64,000 nt of DNA from Lactarius indigo (GCA_025766275.1 JAFKAC010000094.1:62001-126000), one strand, 5' to 3'; shown: positions 1 through 11,863, numbered from the stretch's first letter. Program-made: numbers and translations. Notes: generated by a model from the letters alone, not told the origin.

Positions 1-59
1 TGTCATTCGGGGTTCGGAGTTCGGAGAATGTCGACAACAAGACGGCGGAGCGGTGATGC

Positions 60-340
60 ACAAGACGAGCAGGGAAAAGCGAGATCGGTCGGAATCGTTG
101 TTCGTGAAGCCAAAGATGTTTATATGAGAAAGCTACTGCGGTTGAACATAAGAGGTCGAGCTTATGGCTCTGGTAGTTACATGAAAGTCCTTAAGTACTA
201 CAGAAATCGAGTCATACAGAACTACATCATACGTCTCCGAGTCATACAGAACGTTGAGTCAACATGTTGCGAAAACGTATGGAAAGGTCGAAAAGCAGAA
301 TGGAACGAAACGAGTCAGAAACGAGTCATTAGGATAACAC
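60..340 (+). repeat. Upstream repeat R0, copy 1
   Basis: This stretch matches, with many differences, the reverse complement of about 22690-22935. Shared landmarks include GTCCTTAAGTACT and repeated GAGTCATACAGAA-like words (here near 220 and 240). In both places it lies just outside the R1 repeat, so it is the outer part of the long upstream region copied with DUF6535 genes. No gene is supported; short open frames across it are not conserved between the two copies. Confidence 0.5.
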
Positions 341-447
341 AAAATCTTAGCGGCAACAACAGCATCTGAGGCAGGGGGCGGTCCATTTATACAGGCAAGT
401 CAAAATACAGCCTGACCCATGCTCGTCCTGATCATCCTTGAGGTACT

Positions 448-1290
448 AAGTCAGTTGCACATAGACAAGCAATACACATTGGTTTCATACATCACCTCCC
501 CCCCTTGCTCCCCCCCGCAGTCGTTCGGCCTTTCCACTTCGGGTTGCATTGTCGTTGGGCCCCACATCCATTTCAGCTCCTGTGCGCGGCTGAATGTTTG
601 TTATTGTCGGTGTCTGCGACGACTCGTCATGGCGTGTATATGCGGTGAGAGGATATCCAGTGGTGTCAGTGTTAGAAGGCATTGTTCAGAACAAGGGAAT
701 GGTGGTAAGATTGTAAGTGCGGGGGGGCGAGTCGAGGTTGAGCATGTCACTTATGTTGAGCGTTATTAAGTACCGTTACTTCAGTAACGCAGGAGGCTTG
801 GTGAGTGTGTACATTGGCACATTGGCGATAATGCCCGGAAGATCCGATCTGGAGGCCTGAGCTCTGCGTATGCCATCTTGGGCCCCGTCACCATGAGGAA
901 TCAATATTAATCAATCCTCGGGAGCCCGGGACAGGACTACCGTAGCTTCGCGCCTAGAGAGTGCTAGTAGAGAAGCAACAACATATGGAGCGGAGCGCTT
1001 GTGCTTGTGCTGGGCTCGAATTTGGATGTCATTTCATAGAGATAGGGCCGTGCCGCGCCTCGAGGGGTTGGGCGCCGTCCCAATTGACATCACATGTCGC
1101 GGGATCTTCCGCGGGATCTGCCTGCCCTTCATCGAGCTTCATCCTCGTGGCGCCTATCTTGCTACTGTAGTGATAGGCGCGGAGCTTTATCACAGATTCG
1201 AGGAAACTGCGCCTCGTACCCCAAAAGGCTGTCACGCTGAAGCAATGCAGATGCAGCGCGATGATTTACAGCATCTTCCAAGGAGCTGTT
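448..1290 (+). repeat. Upstream repeat R1, copy 1
   Basis: This is the first of four recognisable copies (also about 1919-2760, 8269-9000 and, inverted, 22562-21850). Landmarks are GTCAGYTGCACATA at the start, the words CAGTCGTTCGGCCTTTCCAC and TTTGTTATTG, and a later GAGAAGCAACAAC-like block. The copies are degenerate and share no conserved open frame. The segment travels with DUF6535 genes as distal upstream sequence. From 1290 to 1918 I see no gene. Confidence 0.6.
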
Positions 1291-1918
1291 CGTATCAACT
1301 CCCTCCATACTAGCGCTTCCATGCAATTATTACCGAGAACAGTTCTAATTCAGGTTCAATCACACTTTCACACTTAGAATGAAAGCAACGACGAGGAGGC
1401 AATGCAAGGTGACGGAAAGAACGGGTGTAGCCCAAGGGCAGTAGCTCGACACGACGGTTGTGAGTACCGTCTCCGAAGGGTTGGAAATTGGGTGCAATCA
1501 CGATAGGGCTCATGGTGTGAATTATCGACAATAACATCCGGAAATTCTCTGGAAATTCAAGTTCAATTAGCAACCAGCAATACGTGGGGCGCTTTCGGTG
1601 CCTCAACCATCTGTGGGTGGGCACGCCGGTTACAACAACGTAAGAGTAAGTACCCGACCTTTCTGAAGAAAAGGCCGTCTAACATGTCAGTGAGTACTGA
1701 TGTCGACTTCCACTCTGCCAGCAATACAATGTTTATGATATCCACGTTTCACAACTACCGAGATGACTGATATCGATAAATGAAAATTCCCGGGACTTGT
1801 GTCCAAATATACCATTGCATCTCGAACGTGTTCTTAGTTGCAACACTTCTCGCAAAGGCCACAGCAGCCGCAACATGTGCAGGCTCCTAAGCATAAGCAC
1901 TGGTACAACCCCCAGGGT

Positions 1919-2760
1919 CAGCTGTACATAGCATAGACAGGCGATACACATTGGGATCATACCGGACATCCTCCCCGTAGTCGTTCAGCCTTTCCACTTC
2001 TGGTTGCATTGTAGCTGGGCCTCACAACCATTTCGGTTCCTGTGCGCGGCTGGACGTTTATTATCGCCGGTGTTTGCGACCGCTCATCATGGCATGTATG
2101 TGCAGTCGGAGGGTGTGCAATGATGGCGGGAGGCATTGTTCAGGAATGGTAAGATTGTGAGTACGTGGGGCGAGTCGGGTTTGAGCTGACTCGGAGTATG
2201 TCACTGTATGTGGTGTGTTTTACTACGTACTGATATAACTTGGTTCAAAATAAAATAAAATACTACTGTAGTGCGTCCTGCTATTCGTAATTTAAAATAT
2301 AGGACCTTGCCTGATGCAGCGTGCACATTGACACATTGGCACGCCTATGTTCGCCGCAATGAAACCGCCCGGGAGGTCCCATCGGGAGTCCTTGCGTGCT
2401 TCCTCGAGTGCCCACCTCGGGCCCATGTTGCAGACCCTTGTGAGTTCACGGAGAAAACTAGCTTCGCGTCCCTAGAATGTGTTAGTAGAGAAGCAACGAC
2501 GCATGTAGTGGAGCTGCGCTCGAATTTGGGTTTCATTTCATAGGAATACATGCCTCGAGGAAGTTGCGCCAGTTGCGGCTCCGTCCATCACGTGCATCAC
2601 ACGCCGCGGGACGTTGTGCCTGGATCTGCGTTGCCCTCACGGCGCCTATCTCGCCATTACACTGGGCATGCGCCAACTCAGTACTCAGCAGCGACCCAAG
2701 CAAATTTGCAAGAAAGCGATGTGACGATGTGTGGTGATATACAGAACCTCCGGGTCTAGA
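1919..2760 (+). repeat. Upstream repeat R1, copy 2
   Basis: A second R1 copy in the same orientation, about 1.45 kb after the first, so R1 is tandemly duplicated before the first DUF6535 gene. The order of landmarks is the same as in copy 1 (CACATAG..., CCTTTCCACTTC, TGTGCGCGGCTG, GTTAGTAGAGAAGCAACGAC). No coding potential is conserved. Between 2760 and 3330 no gene or clear repeat is visible apart from anonymous sequence. Confidence 0.6.
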
Positions 2761-3330
2761 GCTTTTCGCACAGTATGCAAGTTGACACCAGGCGTCCCAC
2801 TTCTTCAGTTGTTTCAAAGGAGGCCTTCTTCAAGCGCGCCCTTTGCTGACCCCACTTCCGTGCCAGACGGCATTTCCAGCTACAGCCAGAACCACGATCA
2901 TACTCACTCTCAAGTCGTGGCTCCGACTCAGTAGTCGACTCTGGTTCGATCTGACGGGTGCCAGGTTCCCCTCCTTATCAGCGTTTTAGAATTCGACTGA
3001 TTCCTAGTACCTCTGTTGCGTACAACGCACGAGACAGTAATGTCTTTCATAAGTGAGTTGTCGCAACATTGGGAAGGTCTGTAACTATTGTATGGCCAAA
3101 CCTTCCGAGTCTCCCAGTCGTAATTGATACCCCTTCAGGTGTGACTGGTGATTATATCAAAACAACGTGCATATCAGTGTGTATTGGCCCCTATCCAGGA
3201 TTCACGACACCCTCGGCGTCTGATGCCACTACCCTGGCTCATACTATTATACTATTTTGAGTGGGGAGTGGGGTGGTAGGTTTTATGCGCAAACACTCCC
3301 ATAAACGGCAACACCTCTTCCTATCACTCT

Positions 3331-3441
3331 GGTAGCAGTATTTCTTGATCGACACGTTTAAGGGTTATGCTGGGCAACCCCCCCCCCCCCCGATCAGTCG
3401 ACACCTTCCAGAGGTTTGGCTAAAAGCATTCAACTTATAAG
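3331..3441 (+). promoter_or_regulatory. Conserved proximal promoter block and TATA box
   Basis: A block starting GGTAGCAGTATTTCTTGATC and running through ACACGTTTAAGGGTTATGCT recurs upstream of the DUF6535 genes at 14601, 20962 and 39026. It is followed by CAACTTATAAGCC, whose TATAAG (3436-3441) starts 77 nt before the ATG. A run of 14 C (3378-3391) lies inside. Conservation across paralogues and constant spacing support a core promoter; function is inferred. Confidence 0.65.
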
Positions 3442-3512
3442 CCACTTTTCGCTCCTGGTTCGTCGTATCGTTCTACCCCAACCTCACACATCACATTGTT
3501 TGACACTCAGAA

Positions 3513-5485
3513 ATGGACTCGCCCAACGCATATATGGTCGACGAGAAGACCCTTAACTTCCCGCAACCTGAGCGTTACACAGAACCTCCAGGTAGTCTGT
3601 TGGCTCTCTGTCCGATGATCGCAATCTCATTCGTATTTCAGGGGAGAACAACGGAGGCTCTTCAGGAAGGCTGTGGACCACGTGCCTTACGGAGACAGAG
3701 AAGAGGGATAGAGACATGGTCGAGATTTGGAAGGGAGAAGCGGATACCGCCCTCATATTTGTATGTGTCGGTCCCACAAACTTTGCATATTCCCTCCTAA
3801 AGCACGTGTTCAAGGCTGGTCTGTTCACGGCTGTCATTGCGGTCTCCATTGTTGAAAGCTACAAGTGGCTATCTCCCGATCCGGGTGATCAGACCGTCGA
3901 TCTACTCAAGCATATCTCTCGACAACTTTTCAACGCCTCCAATGGGATACCCCTCCAAAGCATCGCAGATGACAAGCCATTCAAACCAAAGGGTTCTGCC
4001 ATCCTTGTCAACGTCACATGGTTCTGCAGTATGGTCATCTGCTTTGCTTGTTCGGTTGCCGCCACAATTACCCAACAATGTGCCCGACGGTATCTGGTGC
4101 TCACGCAGGGACGCGGTACATCTTACGAGCGTGCAAAATTGCGAATGTATATGTTTAGTGGCCTTTCAAAATTCCAGGTGGACCGAATCCTCCAGTTCCT
4201 GGCCATGGCCTTGCACGTATCCATCCTACTCTACTGCGTGGGTATTACCGGCTTTATTTTCATTGTCTACTCGAACATCGCGCCAATCGCCCTCAGCATA
4301 CTCGCTGTGGGCATCGTCGTATACGTTATTTTTACGGTATTACCGATCTTTTGCACAGATTCCCCAATTGCCACGCCATACACTAATTTCAGCTGGCGCT
4401 TATACCATGGTTTCTTGTTTTGCTTTTATGCGGCCATTCAGGTTATATTCCGTACCTTGTCGACTGTATGGCCTCGGACATCCCGGAACGTGAGCAGGTC
4501 TCGTGGGCCTGCACAGTGGCTCGAAGGACAGGTCAAGAGGCATCGACAGAAATTGTTGAACGGCCTACGGGGGACCGTCGAGCTCAACGCCACTGGAGCC
4601 CTACAGGTTCATGTGGACGTGGACACGCTCGAGGGGACGTTTACAGCTCTTGCTGAAAACAGCTCAGACAAGGAGATCGAAGACATTGCCGCATGGGTCC
4701 CAGAATATTTCGACGCCTATACTCCATCCGGAGCCTCGGAGGCAGATCTTCCCCTCATGTCCGACCAGCCACCGACTAATCTCATCTTCGGCTTCCGTCT
4801 CCACAATCTCCTCAAGACATCTCTACGAGGAACCTCAGATACCGCCGAAGAAAAGCGCAAGAGCCGCCTGCGGGCGTATCTGAAGTGTCTGTGGTATTGG
4901 GTAAAGGCGTACACTGGCAAACAGAACTCGGCGGTCCCGTTGCCGCCCCATTTCCCCCTTCCCGATTCCGACACGACTCATCATCTTCAGGCCGAACAAG
5001 ATCCCACCGCCGGTATGATAGGACGATGTTTCGGCGCGTTGGTTGCGAAGAAGCTTGCAACCGAAGTCAACTCACACCGTTCAGATGTTCGCGTCCGTGG
5101 CGCGAAGCTGGAGTCCCTAGCAGCTATTCTAGGAACCATTATCCCAGTGGAGACCCTCCTTAACCACCCGGGCGCCATCGGCCTTGCGAATATCATCGCC
5201 CTCATGTCGAGCGGGATGGATACCTTGGCCAACGGAAATGTACCGTCGGAAGTAGTGGCCATATTCCGAACGACTGTCCGCATTCTCGTCACGGAGGACT
5301 TCCTGACTTTACCGGATGCAGAGCTGCCACCTAATCTGGTAGCGTCCTTCCACGAAACATATTCCAACGCACAACGATTGCAAGCTCCTGATTGGCTGAT
5401 GGACCAACTAGCGCTGATATCGCAGAAGTTGTCCGGGGTCAGTGACGAGAGGCAGGCCAGAGGTATGACGTTTGAGCCTGCTTAG
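3513..5485 (+). CDS. DUF6535-like multi-pass membrane protein (copy A)
   Basis: Three exons fit the family: 3513-3591, 3642-3760 and 3815-5485, giving about 622 residues. Intron 1 (50 nt) is phase 1 and intron 2 (54 nt) is phase 0. The ATG follows a TATA box by 77 nt. Exon 1 is polar. Exon 2 carries SSGRLW and ends EADTALIF. Exon 3 opens AGLFTAVIAV before the diagnostic KWLSPDPGDQ. Hydrophobic segments follow: the VNVTWFCSMVICFACSVAAT stretch, a paired segment around LHVSILLYCVGITGFIF and LSILAVGIVVYVIFTVLPIF, and probably one around YHGFLFCFYAAIQVIF. The rest is a soluble-looking helical C-terminal half. This resembles the DUF6535 family of basidiomycetes, whose function is unknown; membrane location is inferred from hydrophobicity. 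Intron 2 has no stop in frame, so retention would add 18 residues. I see no disabling change. Confidence 0.85.
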
Positions 5486-6052
5486 GTGACGGACCGATAC
5501 CTCCTACATTGTTCCAATTACGCGAAGGTTCGGCATCACGGGATGACACATTAGCTTGCTGATTGATATACTATATAGTACAAGGCGACGATGTACGTTC
5601 GATTTTCGTCATTTCCCTTGCATCCTGCGGCGTCCTGCCTTGCTCCTGCTCGATTCTGTACACACACATATATATACGCCCACCATCTGAATGCCTCAAT
5701 GCAGTGATTGTTTATTCTTCGGCTTGGAACAACGCCCAGGCTGGTGGTCAGGGATGACGTGACCAAGGGCGTGGCATGACAGACGTCGAAAATGATTCTG
5801 GAACTGACTGAGAGTGCGCAGTGCGCAGTACAAATCGAGCTAGACACAGTGCGATTGAAGAGCGAGCATGGGCGTAATACTCCCAAGACTGGCATGCATG
5901 ACTCATGGAAGTGTGATCGGTAGCCGAGGGCTAATCGAAACCCGGACACAGTACCCATAGGGCGGCATTGTTATTATCAGCCCCCTGGCACTCCGGGCAG
6001 CACATCGTCCATATTGCTTCTTCTTTACAAGTCTAGATACAGTAATTCTTCG
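5486..6052 (+). other. 3' flank of copy A
   Basis: The first part (CGGACCGATACCTCCTACATTG and following) is homologous to the 3' flank of the DUF6535 gene at 14601 and to the sequence just after the gene at 37102-39026, so it is probably 3' UTR. The remainder up to the LINE target site contains no gene that I can support. Confidence 0.5.
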
Positions 6053-6067
6053 GATCACAGACTTTTC

Positions 6068-7154
6068 TTTTTTTTTTTTTTTTTTTTTTTTTTTTGGATC
6101 AGTTTTATTCCGGGACAGTAGATAATACAAGACCGGTCCTCGCCCTCTATTAAGAGAGGCGAGATTTAGCGAGAGGTAGGTAACGTGCACCGTTGTGATA
6201 ACGTGTTATAGAAAGTCACCTCCCAGAGGAGACATAGGTACCGAAGGAAAAGAGGTGGCATACCACGCAAGGAAAGACTAGTGGCAGAGGAAGGAAGAGG
6301 GTTAACAGTGGTCAGGCGTAAGAGGAAGAGGTAAAAGAGGCATAAGGGCGGCCGGTTTAGGCCGGGTCCGGGTTGTAATCGGAGAGCAGCTCTGGGGACG
6401 GAGGGCGTCGGAGATGGGCCTGGGGTTCAGGGCGCCTATAAGGGTCAGGTGCTTCGAACTCCGGTTTGGAGGCCAGCTTGGTATCCTGAAGGTAGCGTAG
6501 GAATGTGTACACGAGGTCCCATTCCCCGGCAAAGAGGGTGTTGGGTTCGTAATGCGTGATGGGGTGATCGCGGAAAAGGAGTACACGCTGCAGGTGGTAT
6601 TTTGGGCAGTCATATACGAGGTGGTAGAAGGATTTGTCACGCCAGCCGCATGAGCAGTGGCTGGCTTCGGGTGGGAGATCTGGGCGGTGGCGTCGGGTGT
6701 AGTCGGAAGTGAAAGAATGGAGGGTGGCGAGTTGCAAGGCAGTGGCGTGAGTGCGCCTGGTAATCAGAGTATACCCTGCCTCGGGCTTTTTGGGGGGTAT
6801 GGCAGCCGACCATATGGGGTGATTGCGGCCATCAGGTGGTTGGTGGTAGTGGATGGAGTGGCCGTAAGCGTTAGGTAGTGTGTTGGATGTGCGCAATGTC
6901 TGAACCCATTCTAGACCCCACGCTTGGAAGGTGTTAGAACGGCATTGCTTCTTGACAAACGCGGCAGACTGCACGCGTTTGAGAGTTGCCTGGGGAGCAC
7001 GTGTACACGCGTCTAGTGCCCCTTTCCTAGCCTGAGTGTCCGCTGCTCTCTTGTGGTTCGACCCGGCCCACACAAGGTGAATCCTCGTGTCCCTGTGTGT
7101 AGAGTAAAAGGTTGTAAGTGATGTGTGAAAAAGGAGGGATTCGCGTTGGTGCGT
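6068..7154 (-). mobile_element. 5'-truncated LINE (non-LTR retrotransposon) copy
   Basis: The insert lies on the minus strand. Its 3' end is a tract of 28 A (28 T on plus, 6068-6095), preceded by a 3' UTR ending in TACTGTCCCGGAATAAA. The interior encodes the tail of a LINE ORF2. A 15-bp direct repeat GATCACAGACTTTTC flanks it (6053-6067 and 7155-7169), a target-site duplication that fixes both ends. The element is 1087 bp, so it is 5'-truncated and cannot move by itself. A shorter sister with nearly the same 3' UTR sits at 16583-16878. Confidence 0.93.
6357..7153 (-). pseudogene. LINE ORF2 C-terminal fragment (RNase H tail and CCHC motif)
   Basis: The open frame covers only the C-terminal end of a LINE polyprotein. 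Near its start, DTRIHLVWAGSNHKRAADTQ matches the late part of a retroelement RNase H domain (the W..GH/N...AD pattern). A C-x1-C-x8-H-x4-C cluster (CSCGW...FYHLVYDC) follows, typical of fungal LINE tails, then a Pro-rich end. Endonuclease and reverse-transcriptase domains are absent because the copy is 5'-truncated. The frame continues upstream to 7271, but those first 39 codons are flanking host DNA beyond the target site, so no native start exists. Confidence 0.85.
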
Positions 7155-7169
7155 GATCACAGACTTTTC

Positions 7170-8010
7170 GTTTCGATATGTTCGACAGAACACCACCCAT
7201 CTGGCACTTACACGCCGCGCAAAGCAGTGATATTCAATAACATCGTTTCCTATGTCACTGGCCGACGTCACTCACGCCATTCAGATGTTCACTCCGAGTC
7301 TGCTCAGCATTTTTCGCATCAGTGTCTCGCATCCACTATGCAATTACTATTTCTCCCGAGCACTCCCGCCTCTCACTAGGCCTTCGCTTGTATCTCGTCC
7401 CGCAAGCCATGCGGGCGTGCGGCGACTTAACTTACCGCTCTAAACTGTGGTGTGGATTAGGGCGGCGTTCCAGCTCACTTACCTCGTCGTTGAGGGTCAA
7501 ACCCAACCACACTGGCCCTGGCACCTTCCCTCTACGCTCCGCTTCGGCACTCTTCTGGGAAGTTCTTTCGTCTCTTTGGAGGTTGTGTGATACGGAATCA
7601 TTCACCCTCGGGTTCTTGATGCCCTGTCCTTTGACCGCAGGACCGTTGCATCTGCACCGTCCTATCTCCGTGCGCCGTATAAGTTACGAGCCACCGTGGC
7701 GGTATGCACACTTTCCTTCTGTTCACCCTTTCCTACTGCCCTGGCGGTGGACTCGGAGAAGAACTTGGCACATACCCCAAAATGAGACCGATCTTTCTCA
7801 CCACGTTTCTCTCTATGCGTTTCACTGAGCACGTGGACACCATGTTCCCAACGTCGGTAGGTGCGCCGCGTGAGAACTCATGGCCGTGTCACGTTGTATA
7901 TTTTAGTGCGCTACTAAGCGAGGGCAGACGAGGGACCATGTGAAGTCATTGGTTACGGGTAATGGAATATAAAAGGACGCATGGTGAAGGGTGAAGGGTT
8001 GAGGTAAGAA
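7170..8010 (+). repeat. Upstream repeat R2, copy 1
   Basis: Related copies are at about 12370-13400 (+), 17160-18010 (+) and 41200-40150 (-). Landmarks include CTCACTTACCTCGTCGTTGA, GGGTCAAACCCAACCAC, AAGTTACGAGC, GAGACCGATCTTTCTCACC and CTGAGCACGTGGACACC, ending with a GGTGAAGGGTTGAGGTAAG-like word. A weaker version of the GAGACCGA part also lies upstream of the genes at 48324 and 61875. Copies share no conserved open frame. The LINE at 6068-7154 inserted at its left side. Confidence 0.6.
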
Positions 8011-8268
8011 CTGGCTTTGTTGACACGTCCACATGTTAATAGGTACTGACGCCAACTACCTCCCCGCTAGCAATACAGTGCCATGATTCGCGTCTACCAT
8101 AACAACCAATAAAAATTCCAGGCGATTCACATCCAGATACACCAGTGCACCTCTGTGCGATGAGCTCTCAGCCGCAGCAACACTTGCAACAGACGCAACA
8201 GCAGCAACAGAATGAGCAGGTCAAAGCCCCAAAACATTTCCGGAGGCACTGGAACAAACCCCTCGGGT

Positions 8269-9000
8269 CAGCTGCACATATCCAAGCGATACACATTGTC
8301 ATACCTCACATACTCCCCGCAGTCGATCAGCCTTTCCACTTTGGGTTGCATTCAAGTTGTCGTTGGGCCCCACAACCATTTCGGCTCCTGTGCCCGGCTG
8401 GACGTTTGTTATTGCAGGTATTGGCATTTGTAACCACTCTCCATGGCATGTATGTGCGATGGGAGGATATGCAATGCTGGCGGGAGGCATTTTTCGGAAC
8501 AAAGAAATGGTGGCAAGATTGGGAGTACGTGGGGAGTCGAGGTCGAGCGTGTCACTGAATGTGGAGTATAACTACGTCTTATTATTCGTAATTAACACAG
8601 GAGGCTTGTTTGATAAGCGTGCAAATTAGCATGCTTATTTTCGCCTCGATGACGCCGCCCGAGAGGTCCCATCTGGAGGTCCTGCATCAAGCCCTGCATG
8701 CTTCCTCGAGTACCCGTCTCGGGCGCAAAGACTATCTCCGCGCTCCGCGTCCGTAAATAGCACATTAGTAGATGTGATAGAGTGCTTGTGTTTGTGCTCG
8801 TGCTGGGATCGAGTTTTCATTTCATAGAGCAGAGATAGAGACATGTAATGGCCTCGAGGATGTTGCGCGCCGTCCCCATCATCACGCGCCCGCCTATATA
8901 GCCGGTCTCTGCCGGAGTGATGAGGGAGCGGCGCCAAAGAGCGCGGATGAGGCAGCACGTGCTCGTTCCTCTTTTTTCAAACTGCCATGTCTGACTCAAG
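8269..9000 (+). repeat. Upstream repeat R1, copy 3
   Basis: It begins GTCAGCTGCACATATCCAAG and carries the R1 landmarks in order. It lies between R2 and the degraded DUF6535 copy at 9669, matching the unit order R2, R1, promoter, gene. From 9000 to 9668 a diverged version of the proximal region follows, including a GAGGTAGGTCATC word (about 9400) shared with the regions upstream of 14601, 20962 and 39026. No gene is supported here. Confidence 0.6.
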
Positions 9001-9668
9001 GAATCGGCCAGTTCAAGAAACCAGAACACTTTGATTTCGCCCCCCCGCCACGCCCAGTAATTGCCAAGGGATCGATGACAAGGTATATTTTCCGGCCTTC
9101 ATCAGCTCGCTCTGGAAAGGCCCCGCCCGTCCAAACGTAAACTTGAACCTCACATCCCTGATTGAGAAGTACTCCGTGCCACGCCCAGTTTCTATGTAGT
9201 CTGCCAGCTACAGTAGTACGCTTCAACGATATTTGTTTCCCTATGCGCCAGTCCCACCCTCCCAGCGCGGCACCCAGCCTGAGGGCAGTGACTCAAGAAT
9301 CATCATTACACTGGGCACGCGCCAAATCGGCGCTTATGGATCGAGGCAATATTCCTTGGGGTGCCTCCAGCCCGTCAAACTCTGTACACAGGCTCCTCGA
9401 GGTAGGTCATCTGATAAGCGCTGAACTTTTTGGAATGGCCGGCACAGGCAAAGCGGTTGTCATATGTGCAAGCAATTCTGTAATCGCATAATGGTGACTC
9501 GGCAACCTTATGGATAATGCTAGCTGATACCCCTGATGATCTGATCAGTCGACGGCTGGGTGTGATCGACAGTGTTCGATTTAAAAGCTGCCGCCTCTCA
9601 TGCTCTTCCTGGTTCGTCGTATCGTCCTCTTTCCAGCTGCCTCGACACCACGTTGTTTGACACCAGAA

Positions 9669-10380
9669 ATGGCCCGCACAAAGCAAATATAGTAGATGAC
9701 GATGACGAGACTCTGACCCTTAATGTGTCGCGATTTGAAGATAAGACAGGCTCAAGGCGGTCAGTTGACTTCTTGTCCAATGAGTCGTTCTCATTCATGT
9801 AACAGGCTCTTCTGGGAGGCCGTGGTTGACGGACCGTACAGAGATAGATAAGCAGGAACTTGAAAAAGCTACGGTTGAGAGGTGGAAGGGAGAAGCGGGC
9901 AGCGCCCTCATATCTGTATATGCTGGCCCCACAACTGTCTGCGTATTCCCTTCTAAAGCACATGTCAAAGGCTGGTCTGTTCTCGGCTGTCATCGTGGTC
10001 TCCTTTGTTGAAAGCTACAAGTGGTTATCTCCCGATCCAGTTGATGAGACCGTCAAGCTACTCACCCTAATATCTCGACACTTGTCAACGCCTCCAATGG
10101 GATACCCATCGAGAGCTCAGCTGAGAGCAGTCAGTTATTTAAGCCAACGACTTCTGCCATGCTGGTCAATCTCGCATGGTTCAGCAGTATGGCGCTCTGC
10201 TTTTCTTACTCGACCTTCGCAACGTTGGTCCAACAATGGGCCTGACAGTATCTGGAAGTCATACAGGGACCCGCGCGGCCGCATTTCTGAATGTTTATGC
10301 TCAATGGCGTTGAAAAGTTCCAGTTGAAGTGATTCATCCAGTTGTTGACCATCTCCCTGCACACGGCCATCCTACCCTGC
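9669..10380 (+). pseudogene. DUF6535-like pseudogene (copy B), internally deleted
   Basis: The start region matches the family (TTGTTTGACACCAGAAATGG), but an in-frame TAG follows eight codons after the ATG. Exon 2 (TERWKGEAGSAL-like, near 9870) and the start of exon 3 are recognisable. The coding frame then breaks: a small indel near 10080, and TGA in place of the codon after WA in the conserved QQWAR motif near 10245. Homology stops near 10380, after about the third hydrophobic segment. The C-terminal two thirds are missing, while sequence like the 3' flank of other copies reappears at about 10530-10800. Dead copy. Confidence 0.85.
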
Positions 10381-10529
10381 ACCCGGCCTGGTCCGGTCCC
10401 GTTTTTCCCTCATACGTGCTTCATAATTTGACTCATTCCCACTGCCGTTGTGTCTGAGAGCGTACTGAACGCGCCACTTTCCGAGTCCTCTGGCCCATCA
10501 TTTAATCATAATTGAACAGGTCTAGGGGG

Positions 10530-10800
10530 TGACCTGTGGCACCGGAAGCGGCAACCAAGTTGCGAACAACAAACGTCGCGCACTGTACATGTACCACTAC
10601 AGCTGCACGCATTTCTATAACATTGCATATCGGATTACCAATTCCTCCCTCGATCACAAGACAATGCTACCTAACGAATTGTGGTCACAATGAGTGCATC
10701 GCACGATTTCTATTATCTCTCTTTTCTTCAAGCTACGCTTCTGGATGACTCAGTACATATAGGTACGTCCTATAACTGAATGCATCCTTTTAGTAACGAA
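10530..10800 (+). other. Remnant of a DUF6535-gene 3' flank
   Basis: CATCGCACGATTTCTATTAT followed by CTCTCTTTTCTTCAAGCTACGCTTCTGGATGA aligns with the 3' flank of the 14601 gene at about 17018-17080 (CATCGTACAATTTCAATCAC and following). It marks the right side of the deletion that removed most of copy B. From 10800 to 12370 I see no supported gene; the minus-strand open frame at 10834-11094 has no family I recognise. Confidence 0.5.
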
Positions 10801-11145
10801 CCGTGAATTATCCACACGTACGAGATCACATACTCAATTCTCGGGGAGTCTTCGGGTTGTAACTGTAAAATTTGTGCGTTCGCCTGTTAGGTTTGCGCAA
10901 GCGAGGGCGCACCGGATCTCAGATGAACAACCCAAAAGAGAGACACCAATGAACATAGGATGTAGTTTTCGTACCTTAGTGCACGACTCGCGGGGTTGCG
11001 CTTCTGGCACGAATACCCCGCCAGGCATTTGAGTCACGTGGACGCACTCGAAGAGCCGCCTCAAACCTGCGTCGATACCTTCAAATGGGCCCACTTGGAT
11101 ACTGAGGATCTGACGGCATGGAAATATCAGCAGCTACCTACACGA

Positions 11146-11225
11146 TTTTTTTTTTTTTTTTGAATCCATTTACGTGCGCCTCAGGGCCTATTACCCTATG
11201 TAGCACGAAACTATGTACCCGAAAC
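11146..11225 (-). mobile_element. Poly(A)-ended retroelement tail, second family
   Basis: On the minus strand, GTGCTACATAGGGTAATAGG and related sequence leads through ATGGATTCA into 16 A (16 T on plus, 11146-11161). The last 60 or so bases match the tail of the 71-bp insert at 27138-27208. It is therefore the 3' end of a second non-LTR element family, different from the LINE at 6068. I could not identify a target-site duplication or the left limit. Confidence 0.55.
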
Positions 11226-11863
11226 ATGATGATAATTCTACCTCGCTCGGTACTCTGTATATCTTAGGTCCCCCCCACTCCCGGAAGGGAGTGGCTTGGC
11301 TTCCCGTCAAGCGCTGAGTTGAGAGGGGCGGGTGTCCCGCCCTGCCGTGAGTTGCGAGCCGCGTTGTGTGACTTGCGCGGACTTGTTTGTGTGGATTGGG
11401 GCTTGCTACTACGTCTTCCTCTTTGCTCGGCGGAACTTGGATGGGCCTATGGGGCCCGGCGAGTCGTGGGGATGGGTGTAAAAGGGTGGGGTGGGTTGGT
11501 GTGGAGTGGGGTGTGGGTTGTCGGGTCGTGAGGCTGGCCTTAGTTATCCGGGTCTCCTTTGACCGTTCTCCTTTCCTGTCCTGCTCTCGTCTCCTGACCT
11601 ACACGATACGATACGAGAAGTTACTTACGCAGTGATGTGATCGTCCGACTGGATGCTCTCATTCACTCAGTCAGCACGATGAAAGGTGATATGATGCGGA
11701 AATTTATGTTTATATGTCCAAGTAGAACGCATCCTTAGGTGGGACAGGAAGGTGACCGAATATAGGTCAGCACGATGCGTGGAAGTAATTGGTCACTGGC
11801 TGTTTAAGTGGGGGAGGCGGCTCTTTCGTCACGGTTTGGTGTGGGAAGCGCTGGAGGATGACA

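Noticed and set aside
5903..6190. Minus-strand open frame with a run of lysines
   Set aside because: The lysine run is the translation of the LINE poly(A) tract and the frame crosses the LINE boundary; it is not a gene.
10834..11094. Minus-strand open frame of 86 codons (MGPFEGIDAGLRRLFE)
   Set aside because: It reads protein-like in its first 35 residues, but I recognise no family and find no second copy in the window, so I did not list it as a gene.
11319..11531. Gly/Val/Trp-rich open frame
   Set aside because: Low-complexity GGGT-rich DNA gives an open frame by composition only.
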